Numbered from the stretch's first letter, positions 18,896 through 27,718 are shown. The stretch: DNA of 64,000 bases from an uncultured Chitinophaga sp. (GCA_902168205.1 CABHOK010000014.1:620001-684000), one strand, 5' to 3'. The notes: generated by a model not told the origin, from the sequence alone. Numbers and translations: made by a program.

Positions 18896-21165
18896 TCGTG
18901 ATACTAAAATTACTTTGCCAAACTATATTTAAGAAAATGGCGTCCTCCTCCAGGTCGCTCGTTACCTCCTTACTCCTTACTTCTCACTTCTTACTCATTA
19001 CTTCTCACACCATCGCCCAGGAAATCCCAATAGGCACCTGGCGCGTCCACATCTCGTATAACTCCGTAAAAAGTATCACGCTGGACAATGACTATATATT
19101 CGGTGCTACGTCCAACGGAGTAATGATGCTCGATCTTGATGACAACAGCATAACGAGTTACTCCAAAATGAACGGCCTGAGCGGAACCACCGTAACGTTT
19201 ATTCAATACGATGGTGTGCATGAACAATTGCTGATTGGTTATGAAGACGGCAAGATTGATGTAATAAAAGCCAATACGATAAAAGCACTTGACCCCACAC
19301 GCACTACATCTATAACCGGAACAAAAAGTATAAATCATATAGCCTTGCACAATGGGCTCGCCTATCTCTCAGCCGACTTTGGTGTTGTTGTATTTGATCT
19401 TGCACGCGCTGAAGTAAAAGAAACCTGGCGCGACCTCGGTGCCAGTGGTGAAACACTAAAAATAAATGCAGCCACCTTTAAAGACGATAGTATATATCTG
19501 GCAACTGATAAAGGTGTAATGGCCGGTGATCTTGATGATAACCTGCTAGACTTTAACAATTATAAGCGCCACAACACCGGTACATTTAGTGGCGCGATAC
19601 AAGGCATTGCAGCTTTTAATAATAAGATCTATGCTGCTATCGATAACTCAGGTTTGTTCAGCTATACTTCCTTAAGCGGAACATGGACTATAGAAAGTTA
19701 CCTCACCGGTGAGACATTTACTTTTCTGAGTGCTTCAGGGAATAATTTGTTGACAGGTGCTGACGGTAAACTGTGGACGATCGATGCTGGTAACAACATT
19801 ACACAAGTTGCTAATGAAAAAATTGAAGCTCCGCTTTACGCGTTAGAAGATAACGGCAAACTATGGATTGGTGATAACGTAAACGGATTACTCTCAGATG
19901 CCAATGGAACATTTCAAAGTTATCTGCCGAATGGCCCGTCACAAACAGCTACATTCAGACTGGCTTATGCGGATGGAAGTATATATGCTATAGCGGGTGG
20001 CTATACATCTGCGTTTGTTAAACTCAATAACAAAGGTATTGTTGATAAATTTACCAATGGCGTATGGGCAGCGCAGTCAACATCGCTTACAGATATAACG
20101 GATGTGGTGGTTGATCCATCCGGTAACTCATACTTCGCTTCGTTTGGTGAAGGGTTTGAACGACAGAAAACCGATGGCTCGGTTAACGTTTTTAATGCCA
20201 ACAATAGTCCACTAATAAACCTGAATCCCCCCGGTAAATTTGTAAACATTACAGCGCTTGCAAATTCTGACAACGGCCTTTGGGTTGCTAACTATGGCGC
20301 GGTGAATTCGCTTCATTTACTGAAGACGGATGATACGTGGGAATCATTCTCAGCCCCGGTTGTTGCTGCACGCTACCCGGTTGATCTGGCTGTTGATTTA
20401 TCAGGCTATATCTGGATGATAACAAACCCCACGCAAGGCGGAGGCATATATGTATACGACCGAACCAGCAAAGGCTACGAGTATATAACGGACGCCAGTG
20501 GAAGTGGTGCTTTGCCAAGCAAGAACGTGCGATCTATAGCAGTTGATCATGACGGACTCGTATGGGTAGGCACAGATATAGGTGTTGCGTATTTTTTTGA
20601 ACCATCCGGTGAAGCGATTAAGCCTATATATGAAAGCCGGTTTTTGTTGCGCGATGATAAAGTTACTGCCATAGCCATTGATGGCGGCAACCGTAAGTGG
20701 ATGGGGACGGAGCGAGGTGTGTGGCTCTTTAATGCTACAGGCGAAGAGATGATCTATAATTTTACCACCGATAACAGTCCGCTGCTTTCGAATGTTATCA
20801 GAGATATAGCGATCAACCATAAAACGGGTGAAGTATTTTTTGCGACTGATAAAGGTATAGTATCGTACAGAGGCGATGCCACGGAAAGCAATTCTGTATT
20901 TCAGTCGGTGAAGATTTTTCCGAATCCGGTTACGAATAATTTTAACGGAAGCGTTGGCATTAACGGCTTGGCTACAAATGCTACTGTAAAGATTACGGAC
21001 ATCAGTGGTAAACTAATCTGGCAGACACAAGCTAATGGCGGAACGGCCACGTGGAACGTACGCGACTATAACGGCAGACGCGCAGCCACCGGTGTATATC
21101 TTGTGTTCGCAGCTTCATCCGATGGCGTAGAAAGTGTAGTAGGTAAAATTGCAGTGGTAGAATAA
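18892..21165 (+). CDS. porZ: PorZ-like beta-propeller protein with type IX secretion sorting domain
   Basis: Up to 757 residues. The signal peptide is followed by two stretches of propeller repeats (GVMMLDL, GLWVANY, LVWVGTDIGVAYF and MGTERGVWLF are two-component-regulator-type blades). The C-terminal 90 residues form a type A T9SS sorting domain (IFPNPV, DISGK, ATGVYLV). Length, architecture and the recO gene directly downstream match PorZ, the cell-surface T9SS component that works with the PorU sortase complex in Porphyromonas. The ATG at 18892 overlaps tdk. An ATG at 18937 would give a cleaner signal peptide and may be the real start. Assignment to PorZ rather than a generic propeller is inference. 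Confidence 0.75.
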   Translation: MIVILKLLCQTIFKKMASSSRSLVTSLLLTSHFLLITSHTIAQEIPIGTWRVHISYNSVKSITLDNDYIFGATSNGVMMLDLDDNSITSYSKMNGLSGTTVTFIQYDGVHEQLLIGYEDGKIDVIKANTIKALDPTRTTSITGTKSINHIALHNGLAYLSADFGVVVFDLARAEVKETWRDLGASGETLKINAATFKDDSIYLATDKGVMAGDLDDNLLDFNNYKRHNTGTFSGAIQGIAAFNNKIYAAIDNSGLFSYTSLSGTWTIESYLTGETFTFLSASGNNLLTGADGKLWTIDAGNNITQVANEKIEAPLYALEDNGKLWIGDNVNGLLSDANGTFQSYLPNGPSQTATFRLAYADGSIYAIAGGYTSAFVKLNNKGIVDKFTNGVWAAQSTSLTDITDVVVDPSGNSYFASFGEGFERQKTDGSVNVFNANNSPLINLNPPGKFVNITALANSDNGLWVANYGAVNSLHLLKTDDTWESFSAPVVAARYPVDLAVDLSGYIWMITNPTQGGGIYVYDRTSKGYEYITDASGSGALPSKNVRSIAVDHDGLVWVGTDIGVAYFFEPSGEAIKPIYESRFLLRDDKVTAIAIDGGNRKWMGTERGVWLFNATGEEMIYNFTTDNSPLLSNVIRDIAINHKTGEVFFATDKGIVSYRGDATESNSVFQSVKIFPNPVTNNFNGSVGINGLATNATVKITDISGKLIWQTQANGGTATWNVRDYNGRRAATGVYLVFAASSDGVESVVGKIAVVE

Positions 21166-21170
21166 TACTC

Positions 21171-21836
21171 ATGCTTCATAAAACACGCGGCATAGTTTTC
21201 AGGTATACACGGTATGGCGATTCGTCCATCATCGTAAATATTTTTACCGAGGTGTTTGGTATGCAGAGCTATATCGTGAATGGTGTGCGTACGCAATCAA
21301 CAAAAAGTAGAATAGCGCTATATCAACCACTCACGTTGCTCGATCTGGTGGTATATCATCGCGAGAATGCGAACATCATGCGTATTAAAGAAATAAAATG
21401 TTTCTATCCTTACATTACTATACCCACCGATGTGCCCAAGTCTGCGCTGGCCATGTTCATCAACGAAGTGATTAACAAAACGGTAAAGGAAGAAAGTCAT
21501 GCGCAGGAGTTATGCGATTTTCTGATTCAATCGATGATAAAGCTCGATCAGCAAACAAAGGTTGAAAACTTCCACCTGGTGTTTCTTATCAAGCTGAGTC
21601 GCTTCCTGGGTTTTGGCGCGCAAACCAAAAACGAAATTGTTGGCGGACGACTTGCATCGCTTGAAGCCGAGGCCATGCTCGAGAAGGTTGTTATAGCTGA
21701 GTATGATACTCCGCTGACTATATCAAACCCGTTACGCAGGGAAATACTGGAAGTGTTATTGAAATTCTATACCGACCACATTGAAACTATTGGCGAGATG
21801 AAGTCGGTGCAGGTGTTGCGTGAGGTGATGAGTTGA
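21171..21836 (+). CDS. recO: DNA repair protein RecO
   Basis: A 221-residue protein starting with an OB-fold of RecO type (KTRGIVFRYTRYGDSS near residue 3, then an IFTEVFG strand) followed by a helical C-terminal domain. RecO anneals SSB-coated DNA and with RecR loads RecA at gaps. The four-cysteine zinc motif of longer RecO proteins is absent and the length is on the short side, which is usual in Bacteroidota. It starts five bases after the PorZ-like gene. Confidence 0.93.
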   Translation: MLHKTRGIVFRYTRYGDSSIIVNIFTEVFGMQSYIVNGVRTQSTKSRIALYQPLTLLDLVVYHRENANIMRIKEIKCFYPYITIPTDVPKSALAMFINEVINKTVKEESHAQELCDFLIQSMIKLDQQTKVENFHLVFLIKLSRFLGFGAQTKNEIVGGRLASLEAEAMLEKVVIAEYDTPLTISNPLRREILEVLLKFYTDHIETIGEMKSVQVLREVMS

Positions 21837-21838
21837 AA

Positions 21839-22234
21839 TTACTTTGATTCCAACATCTTTGTGAGCAATACGATCTGTTCTTCTTTTTCTTTCAACAACG
21901 CTTCGTATAATTTCTTGTTTTCTTTCACTTCCTTTTTGTACTCATCCAAAAGGTAGAAAGTACCTTGGTAGTTTGGTCCCTGGTTGCATGAAGCATTATC
22001 GTAGTTGTTTTGAATGTTATAGATCACGCCTTCTTCAGTAAAATTTTTGATCTGATCGGGAGTAACGTTCAGTGCTTTTGCTATCCGCGAAAGCATAATT
22101 TCGTCAATCGTTTCGCTTTGTTCAAGCTTGGAAACAGCTTGCCTGCTCATACCCAATGACTCTGCCAATACCTCCTGATTTACTCCACGCATTTCGCGAA
22201 TGCGCATCAACTTTCTGCCAACGTGTAAATTCAT
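21839..22234 (-). CDS. XRE-family HTH regulator with C-terminal coiled coil (copy 1)
   Basis: A 131-residue protein. The helix-turn-helix of Cro/C1 type is at residues 5-60 (QEVLAESLGMSRQAVSKLEQ), then an Asn-rich linker containing IQNNYDNA, then a short coiled-coil tail ending LLTKMLESK. It is a tandem paralogue of the gene at 22270, with identical organisation and very similar recognition helix. The coil suggests dimerisation. It lies 35 bases downstream of its paralogue and two bases from the convergent recO stop. Target genes are unknown. Confidence 0.88.
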   Translation of the reverse strand: MNLHVGRKLMRIREMRGVNQEVLAESLGMSRQAVSKLEQSETIDEIMLSRIAKALNVTPDQIKNFTEEGVIYNIQNNYDNASCNQGPNYQGTFYLLDEYKKEVKENKKLYEALLKEKEEQIVLLTKMLESK

Positions 22235-22269
22235 GAACCTATATTTAAAATTGCCGCAACGGGTGAAAA

Positions 22270-22698
22270 TTACTTCGACTCCAGCATCTTGTTTAGCAGT
22301 GCTATCTTTTCGTCTTTTTCCTTCAGCAGGGCCTCGTAAAGTTTTTTGTTCTCGATCACCTCATTTCGATATTCATCTAACGGGTTGAAAGCACAATGAT
22401 AATTATTGCCTGCTGAGCTGCCCGATTGATGCGGCCCGGAGTTATTCGTTGCGTTGTCGTAATTGTTTTGAATGTTGTTGATCACAGCTTCATCACTGTA
22501 ATATTTGATCAGTTCGGGAGTAACATCCAATGCTTTAGCTATCCGCGCAAGCGTTGTTTCTTCAATCGATTCACTTTGCTCCAGCTTCGAAACCGCTTGC
22601 TGACTTATACCCAGCGTCTCAGCCAGTGCCTCCTGTTTTATACCACGTATCTCGCGAATACGCGCAATCTTTCTACCGATGTGTAATTTCTCAGCCAT
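22270..22698 (-). CDS. XRE-family HTH regulator with C-terminal coiled coil (copy 2)
   Basis: A 142-residue paralogue of the downstream regulator, with QEALAETLGISQQAVSKLEQ as recognition region, the same IQNNYDNA linker element and the same YEALLKEKDEKI coil. It is the promoter-proximal gene of the pair. The upstream region contains a TACATTTG -7 box and two direct copies of ATGTAAAAAA spaced 18 bases, which could be the operator for autoregulation. Differences between copies are spread through linker and coil, so this is an old duplication. Confidence 0.88.
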   Translation of the reverse strand: MAEKLHIGRKIARIREIRGIKQEALAETLGISQQAVSKLEQSESIEETTLARIAKALDVTPELIKYYSDEAVINNIQNNYDNATNNSGPHQSGSSAGNNYHCAFNPLDEYRNEVIENKKLYEALLKEKDEKIALLNKMLESK

Positions 22699-22702
22699 AG
22701 TT

Positions 22703-22736
22703 CAAATGTAAAAAATAATGTATATGTAAAAAACAA
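22703..22736 (-). promoter_or_regulatory. Promoter and repeated operator-like element of the XRE pair
   Basis: On the minus strand TTG and TACATTTG are separated by 23 bases. The plus strand shows ATGTAAAAAA at 22706-22715 and 22724-22733, overlapping the -7 box and spacer. A repressor bound to both copies would block transcription. The operator role is inferred from position and repetition. Confidence 0.5.
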
Positions 22737-22763
22737 CGAAACAGGTTGTTAAGCACTACAACA

Positions 22764-23387
22764 TCAATTGTATATCTTCTTTTTACAAGCTGTGCATAAA
22801 GCAAGCTTTACCTGATCTATAGTTTTGATCGATTCTGCGGCATCCGTCATTACGCATATATTGTTTTCGCAGTGATCAAGACCAAGGTTATGACCAATCT
22901 CGTGAATACAAACTTTCTGCAGCCGCAGCGACAATTTATGCTCTGGATTTTTTAAACGAAACGTTGATACAACACAGCTTTCACCCGGCATATAGCCCAA
23001 TCCAAATACTCCCCAGTCAGTGTACTTTTCTTCAGGCGATTTTATATTTCCATGTTTATCGCGCTTGGTGGTAGAAATATCTGTGGTTGCTAATCCAAGT
23101 ATATAGGTAACAGTGTCCGGTTTTTCTTCCGCCAATATTTGTAACAATTTGTTAGCGCGGTAGCGAGGTGTCTTTACAGACGTATAGGCTTCACGAGGTA
23201 TAGCTTTGTGTTTTAATACAACGGTTTCAAAACCATAGATCTCCTTTACGGAGGACGAAACTTGTTTGATAAGCGTGTTATTGAAATCATCATACGGCTG
23301 CAACGCTACGCTGGTATGTTCATGGTTTGTGCATGAGAGCCACACGCAGGTCACCAGCAGTATGATGATCCTTCGAAGAAAAGACAT
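22764..23387 (-). CDS. Archaemetzincin-like zinc metalloprotease lipoprotein
   Basis: A 207-residue protein. A lipoprotein signal ends in WLSC near residue 19. The catalytic zinc motif HEIGHNLGLDH near residue 161 is followed at once by a Cys, then CVM, and a CTAC pair near the C-terminus. HExxHxxGxxHC, then CxM, then CxxC is the archaemetzincin signature, in which the cysteines bind a second zinc. The lipobox predicts export and anchoring in the envelope, whereas most archaemetzincins I know of lack export signals. The substrate is unknown. It lies six bases downstream of the SMP-30-like gene on the same strand. Confidence 0.88.
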   Translation of the reverse strand: MSFLRRIIILLVTCVWLSCTNHEHTSVALQPYDDFNNTLIKQVSSSVKEIYGFETVVLKHKAIPREAYTSVKTPRYRANKLLQILAEEKPDTVTYILGLATTDISTTKRDKHGNIKSPEEKYTDWGVFGLGYMPGESCVVSTFRLKNPEHKLSLRLQKVCIHEIGHNLGLDHCENNICVMTDAAESIKTIDQVKLALCTACKKKIYN

Positions 23388-23393
23388 GCTATA

Positions 23394-24281
23394 TCAATAC
23401 CCTTTACCCGCTATATCATTCCGGAACATTTCCATTCCCTTACGGTCTTGCAGCGTAACGAAAACGAGTTTTCCATTTATACCACCAAATACAAGGTTGC
23501 TGCAGTTCTTGCCTTTTAATTGCACTTCTCGAATCAACTCGCCTTTGGGCGATAGCACAGCGATGGTGCCTTTACCGTAGCGCGTTACATAGAGATTGCC
23601 TTCTTTATCGCACTTCATACCATCGAAACCAAAATCAGGAAACTCAGCAAACAATCTTTTGTTGGAGATGTTGCCATCGAAGTCCACATCAAAGGCCCAG
23701 ATCTTTTTCTGTACACTTTCATTTACATAGAGTATACGTTCATCCGGACTTAACTCTATACCATTTGTGGTGCCCATCTTGTCATCCAGCAACACAGCTT
23801 TACCACCTTTGTCGATTCGCCATATTTTTCCGGTGCCGTCTTTCCAGTTCGGATCAGATGCAAACAATTGATTCTTGCTGTTGATGCAGAGATCGTTCGG
23901 CTGGTTAAAGCCATCGTTGTGCGCGTATACCTTTACCTTCTTATTCTTCATATTTACTTTCAACACATTATGTGCGCTGAAGTCGGCAAGGTACATATTG
24001 CCTTTGCTGTCGAACTTTATACTGTTGGCCGTGCTGCCTTGTGGAAGCGTAAGGAACAACGATACTTTTTTATCAGGAGTAATGATGGCGATGGTTCCAT
24101 CTTTCTGATAGTTCACTACATATAGATTGCCGTCCTGATCGAAGCACGGTCCTTCGATGTTGTTGGTGAAAATATTTTCGGCTGTATAATCTTCAGCCAT
24201 GAAATGTCGCTGATAGTCCTCCTGTGCGTGTGTTGCCATTACTTGAATGAGTAACGCTAACGATAAAAGTATTCGTGCCAT
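23394..24281 (-). CDS. SMP-30/gluconolactonase-type beta-propeller, exported
   Basis: A 295-residue protein with a signal peptide ending ATHAQED near residue 20, then a six-bladed propeller of SMP-30/LRE type (EGPCFDQDGNLYVVN, NDLCINSKNQLFASD and TNGIELSPDERILYVNE). These blades carry the Glu, Asn and Asp ligands of the central metal. Likely activity is lactone hydrolysis of a sugar acid, but exported relatives are poorly characterised. It is probably cotranscribed with the archaemetzincin-like gene. Confidence 0.85.
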   Translation of the reverse strand: MARILLSLALLIQVMATHAQEDYQRHFMAEDYTAENIFTNNIEGPCFDQDGNLYVVNYQKDGTIAIITPDKKVSLFLTLPQGSTANSIKFDSKGNMYLADFSAHNVLKVNMKNKKVKVYAHNDGFNQPNDLCINSKNQLFASDPNWKDGTGKIWRIDKGGKAVLLDDKMGTTNGIELSPDERILYVNESVQKKIWAFDVDFDGNISNKRLFAEFPDFGFDGMKCDKEGNLYVTRYGKGTIAVLSPKGELIREVQLKGKNCSNLVFGGINGKLVFVTLQDRKGMEMFRNDIAGKGY

Positions 24282-24311
24282 GGGTTTGAGTTGGTTACAG
24301 TATAAATGTAG

Positions 24312-24941
24312 TTATAAGTATTGATCAAAGTCTCCGAGTCCCTGGCGGATAATTGAAAAATCATCACCTGTGCAATCAACAACAGTAGAGGGTACGTTGC
24401 CTCCTATGCCGCCATCAATCACCACATCAACTTTGTGCTTAAAGTCTTCATAGATTTCTTCCGGATCGGTAGTATAGGCTTTGATCTGATCATCATCTTT
24501 AATAGACGTTGTGATGAGCGGGTTCTGCAAATGTTCCACGATGATGCGCGGTATGGCATGATCGGGTATACGTATGCCAACGGTCTTTTTATTTACATCG
24601 AGAATTTTAGGTACGCGACTGCTCGATTCCAGTATGAATGTGAACGGTCCGGGCAGTGCTTTTTTCAAAACCTTGAACACAGGAGTGTCGAGTCTTCGAA
24701 CAAATTCTGAGATGTGACTGAGGTCGTTGCAGATAAACGAAAGATCAAGTTTCTGTGGTTTGATGTTCATGATCTGGCACAGGCGCTCAATGGATTTCCG
24801 GTTCATCAGGTCGCAACCAATACCATAGATCGTATCGGTAGGATAGACGATGATACCTCCGTTTTTCAGCACGTCAACTACGTGGTTGATCTTGCGCATT
24901 TCCGGGTTTTGTGGATGTATTTTCAGTAATTCTGCCGCCAT
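24312..24941 (-). CDS. Sua5/YciO/YrdC family protein (threonylcarbamoyl-AMP synthase type)
   Basis: A 209-residue YrdC-domain protein. The nucleotide/carbamoyl site motifs are [13 protein letters not shown] near residue 35, [11 protein letters not shown] near 63, and [11 protein letters not shown] near 90. Members make the threonylcarbamoyl-AMP used for the t6A37 tRNA modification. YciO-type paralogues have lost or weakened this activity, and the KLDLSF stretch is YciO-like. A TATCTTTA box at 24949-24956 on the minus strand, with a TTG 16 bases upstream of it, gives a very short leader. Confidence 0.85.
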   Translation of the reverse strand: MAAELLKIHPQNPEMRKINHVVDVLKNGGIIVYPTDTIYGIGCDLMNRKSIERLCQIMNIKPQKLDLSFICNDLSHISEFVRRLDTPVFKVLKKALPGPFTFILESSSRVPKILDVNKKTVGIRIPDHAIPRIIVEHLQNPLITTSIKDDDQIKAYTTDPEEIYEDFKHKVDVVIDGGIGGNVPSTVVDCTGDDFSIIRQGLGDFDQYL

Positions 24942-25008
24942 TTGTTTCTAAAGATAGATAATCGGCAGAAATCAAAAGTTGTTCCTGCGGAGGTTGGATC
25001 GGTTTTAC

Positions 25009-25016
25009 TATTTTTG
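25009..25016 (+). promoter_or_regulatory. -7 promoter element TATTTTTG upstream of mltG
   Basis: A perfect TAnnTTTG box lies 18 bases before the mltG start codon. No convincing -33 TTG at the usual spacing is visible. Confidence 0.55.
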
Positions 25017-25033
25017 GTGTTCTTAGTTTCAAT

Positions 25034-26089
25034 ATGAAAGTCAGTACACGTTTAATTGTATTTCTTGTGGTGGCGATTCTGGGGATCTCCTTCAGCTATT
25101 ATGCGTACCAGATTGTATACACACCCAACATTCTTGTTGGTAAAGATGACAGACTGTTTATAGTCAAAGAAGGTTCTACATTTAAAGATATTCAGAAGCA
25201 ACTGCACGATGGCAAGATTGTGAACGACCTGGTGTCGTTTAGTTTTCTGGCCAAGCTCAGTGGGTATGATGATGAGCTGAAGCCCGGTCGTTATATACTG
25301 CGCAAGAACATGACGAACCTGCAGGCGCTGAAAATTTTACGCTCCGGAAAACAGGAGCCTGTAAAAATTACTTTCAACAACGTACGTCTTCTTCCTGAAC
25401 TGGCTGAGCGCATCACACGCAACCTTGGCATGAAGCCTGAAGAGTTTGAAGCGGCACTCATCAAGTTTGCCATGAGCAATTCTTACGGCTTTAACCAGGA
25501 TAACATCATGACAATGTTCATTCCGAACACATACGAAGTATACTATAACGTGACGCCGGAAGCACTGGTAGAACGCTTGTATGAAGAGTATGAAAAATTC
25601 TGGACGGACGAGCGCAAGGAAAAAGCAAAAACAGTTGGGCTCACACCGGTAGAAGTTTCGGTGCTCGCATCGATTGTACAAGCTGAATCGATCAACGCGA
25701 AGGAAGCTCCAATCATTGCCGGACTATATTTGAATCGTTTAAGAAAAGGTATAGCACTGCAGGCAGACCCTACACTGGTATTTGCTGTGGGTGATTTTAG
25801 TTTGAAGCGCGTGCTGAATGTGCACAAGCAGATTGACTCACCTTACAACACCTATAAATATCCGGGCTTGCCTCCGGGACCGATCAACATGCCGGAGATA
25901 CGCTCGCTGGACGCTGTGTTGAATTATACTCCGAGTGATTATTACTATATGTGTGCGAAAGAAGATTTTTCGGGTAATCATAATTTCACCAACAGTTACG
26001 AAGAGCACATGAAGAATGCTGCCCGTTACCAGAAAGCACTCACGATAGAACAGCAGAAGGGCGCTGCGTTGAGAGGAGAAAGCAAGTAA
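25034..26089 (+). CDS. mltG: Endolytic transglycosylase MltG
   Basis: A 351-residue protein with one N-terminal membrane helix (residues 7-27), a LysM-like region and the YceG catalytic domain. The catalytic glutamate sits in IVQAESIN, followed by GLYLNRLRKG and LQADPTLVFA, all diagnostic. It cleaves nascent peptidoglycan glycan strands at the outer face of the inner membrane and probably terminates their polymerisation. It is first of a three-gene operon with the thioesterase and BrkB-type genes. Confidence 0.95.
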   Translation: MKVSTRLIVFLVVAILGISFSYYAYQIVYTPNILVGKDDRLFIVKEGSTFKDIQKQLHDGKIVNDLVSFSFLAKLSGYDDELKPGRYILRKNMTNLQALKILRSGKQEPVKITFNNVRLLPELAERITRNLGMKPEEFEAALIKFAMSNSYGFNQDNIMTMFIPNTYEVYYNVTPEALVERLYEEYEKFWTDERKEKAKTVGLTPVEVSVLASIVQAESINAKEAPIIAGLYLNRLRKGIALQADPTLVFAVGDFSLKRVLNVHKQIDSPYNTYKYPGLPPGPINMPEIRSLDAVLNYTPSDYYYMCAKEDFSGNHNFTNSYEEHMKNAARYQKALTIEQQKGAALRGESK

Positions 26090-26097
26090 GTAAGTAT

Positions 26098-26505
26098 ATG
26101 TATCAATCAGAGACAACCGTCCGCGTTCGTTATGGAGAAACTGACCAGATGGGATATGTATACTATGGATTTTATGCGATGTACTATGAAGTAGCGCGTG
26201 TAGAAGCGATGCGGCAGTTGGGACTTTCGTACAAGGATGTAGAAGCCATGGGTGTTATGATGCCTGTGCTGGAGAACCACTCCAAGTATATGGCCCCCGG
26301 ACGATACGATGAGTTGCTTCGCATTGTGACAACGATACGCGAGAAGCCCACGATAAAGATTAAGTTTGAGTACGAAATTTTTAACGAAGAGAATAAACTT
26401 ATAAACAGAGGTGAAACACTTCTTGTTTTTGTAGATAAGAAAACGAATCGTCCGTGCCGTCCACCCGAGGCGATGGAAAAATTACTGGAGCCATTTTTTA
26501 AATGA
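26098..26505 (+). CDS. Acyl-CoA thioesterase, YbgC/hotdog family
   Basis: A 135-residue hotdog-fold protein. VRYGETDQMGYVYYGFY near residue 10 contains the conserved Asp and Tyr of the 4-hydroxybenzoyl-CoA thioesterase/YbgC family, and the central helix starts YYEVARVEAMRQLG. It hydrolyses short or phospholipid-linked acyl-CoA/ACP thioesters. In proteobacteria ybgC sits with tol-pal, but here it lies between mltG and a membrane protein. Its stop overlaps the next start by four bases. Confidence 0.9.
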   Translation: MYQSETTVRVRYGETDQMGYVYYGFYAMYYEVARVEAMRQLGLSYKDVEAMGVMMPVLENHSKYMAPGRYDELLRIVTTIREKPTIKIKFEYEIFNEENKLINRGETLLVFVDKKTNRPCRPPEAMEKLLEPFFK

Positions 26506-27521
26506 AGTATAAACAGAAACGCATTTTACTACAGTGGAGCCCCGGCAGGCGCGTTATCACCTGGCTGAAGAAAGTGCGTTTTAAAAAATACGAAAATGTA
26601 TCGTTGTATAAGATCCTGAAGCTGTTCATCGAAAACCTGATGGACGATGAGATCATGGATCGCGCCAATGGCGTAGCCTATAACTTTATACTGGCTATAT
26701 TCCCCGCAGTCATCTTCCTCTTCACACTGATTCCTTATGTAACGCCAGCCTTCCCCGGAATTACTGATAAAAGTATATTGGAATTTTTAGGAGGCATGAT
26801 CCCACCATCCATGTTTGAGGTGGTGGCTCCTACGGTGATGGATATTGTACGCAACCAACGGGGTGGCTTGTTGTCGTTGGGTTTTGTGTTCTCGGTATAT
26901 CTTTCTACGAACGGAACCATGGCGCTGATGCGAGCCTTCAACGCGTGCTATCGCACCATTGAAAGACGCAGTGGCGTAAAGACACGCGTAATCGCCACCG
27001 GGCTCACAATTAACCTAGCCTTTGTTGTGTTGCTGGCTATAGCACTGCTGGTTGTCGGTCAATTTGTATTAGACTATATCATGCAGTTCGACTGGCTCAA
27101 CATCGATGAGTTCACGGTGTTCTTACTGTTCGCGCTTCGCTTCATCGTTATCTTCATCGTGTTCTTTCTGGCTATATCTACGCTATATTATTTCGGTCCG
27201 GCAATACATTACAACTGGCGTTTCTTTTCCATCGGCTCGCTTGTAGCAACATTCCTTACACTGGCTGTGTCGTACGGCTTCTCATACTACGTAACAAACT
27301 TCGCCACCTATAACAAAGTATACGGCTCCATCGGTGTGCTTATTGCGTTGATGGTGTGGATACAACTTGTAACTGTTGTGTTATTGATTGGCTACGAAAT
27401 CAATGCCAGCATCCACCACGCCATCCGCAGAGAAGCCCTCTGGAACGCCCGCAAGTACCGCAAGCAAAGCCCCACTGCTGGCAAAATCAAATCCGACTCT
27501 GATCTCTATTATCAACGTTGA
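26502..27521 (+). CDS. YihY/BrkB family inner membrane protein
   Basis: A 339-residue protein with about six membrane helices and a cytoplasmic N-terminus. The family hallmarks ANGVAYNFILAIFPAVIFL near residue 57 and the GSLVATFLTL and YNKVYGSIG segments near the C-terminus are visible. Members were once called RNase BN; that assignment was wrong. Suggested roles are lipid or ion movement, and none is proven. It overlaps the thioesterase gene upstream. Confidence 0.92.
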   Translation: MKYKQKRILLQWSPGRRVITWLKKVRFKKYENVSLYKILKLFIENLMDDEIMDRANGVAYNFILAIFPAVIFLFTLIPYVTPAFPGITDKSILEFLGGMIPPSMFEVVAPTVMDIVRNQRGGLLSLGFVFSVYLSTNGTMALMRAFNACYRTIERRSGVKTRVIATGLTINLAFVVLLAIALLVVGQFVLDYIMQFDWLNIDEFTVFLLFALRFIVIFIVFFLAISTLYYFGPAIHYNWRFFSIGSLVATFLTLAVSYGFSYYVTNFATYNKVYGSIGVLIALMVWIQLVTVVLLIGYEINASIHHAIRREALWNARKYRKQSPTAGKIKSDSDLYYQR

Positions 27522-27524
27522 TAT

Positions 27525-27669
27525 GTGTTTACGTGTGCACGTGTTTACGTGGAGGTAAGCTATATCTCGCGTCATCCCCAGCGTTGGCATGTGTTTACGT
27601 GAAGGTAAGCTACATATAGTGCTTCATCGCCAACTACATAAACACTTAAACACCTACACACATAAACAC
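27525..27669. repeat. Cluster of six GTGTTTANGTG-type 11-mers, three per orientation
   Basis: Three forward copies of GTGTTTACGTG start at 27525, 27541 and 27591. The last two continue into (G/A)AGGTAAGCTA and are 50 bases apart. Three reverse-complement copies lie at 27635-27645, 27643-27653 and 27659-27669, reading GTGTTTATGT(A), GTGTTTAAGTG and GTGTTTATGTG. The two halves could fold into a long imperfect hairpin. The function is unknown. Confidence 0.75.
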
Positions 27670-27694
27670 AAAGAGCGCCCTTGCGGAGCGCTCT
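27656..27694 (-). terminator. Rho-independent terminator of secDF
   Basis: On the minus strand AGAGCGC and GCGCTCT pair, with a short CC/GG extension, around a small loop, and are followed by TTTGTGTTT. It lies about 25 bases after the secDF stop. Confidence 0.8.
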
Positions 27695-27718
27695 CTGAGA
27701 TGTTAAGCGATATGCGGA

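Noticed and set aside
18892-21165. The propeller protein as a hybrid two-component sensor
   Set aside because: It has two-component-type propeller blades but no kinase domain; the C-terminus is a type IX secretion sorting domain.
22270-23387. XRE regulators next to the metalloprotease as an ImmA/ImmR-type mobile-element switch
   Set aside because: The protease is an exported archaemetzincin type, not an ImmA-like HExxH protein, and no integrase or conjugation gene is nearby.
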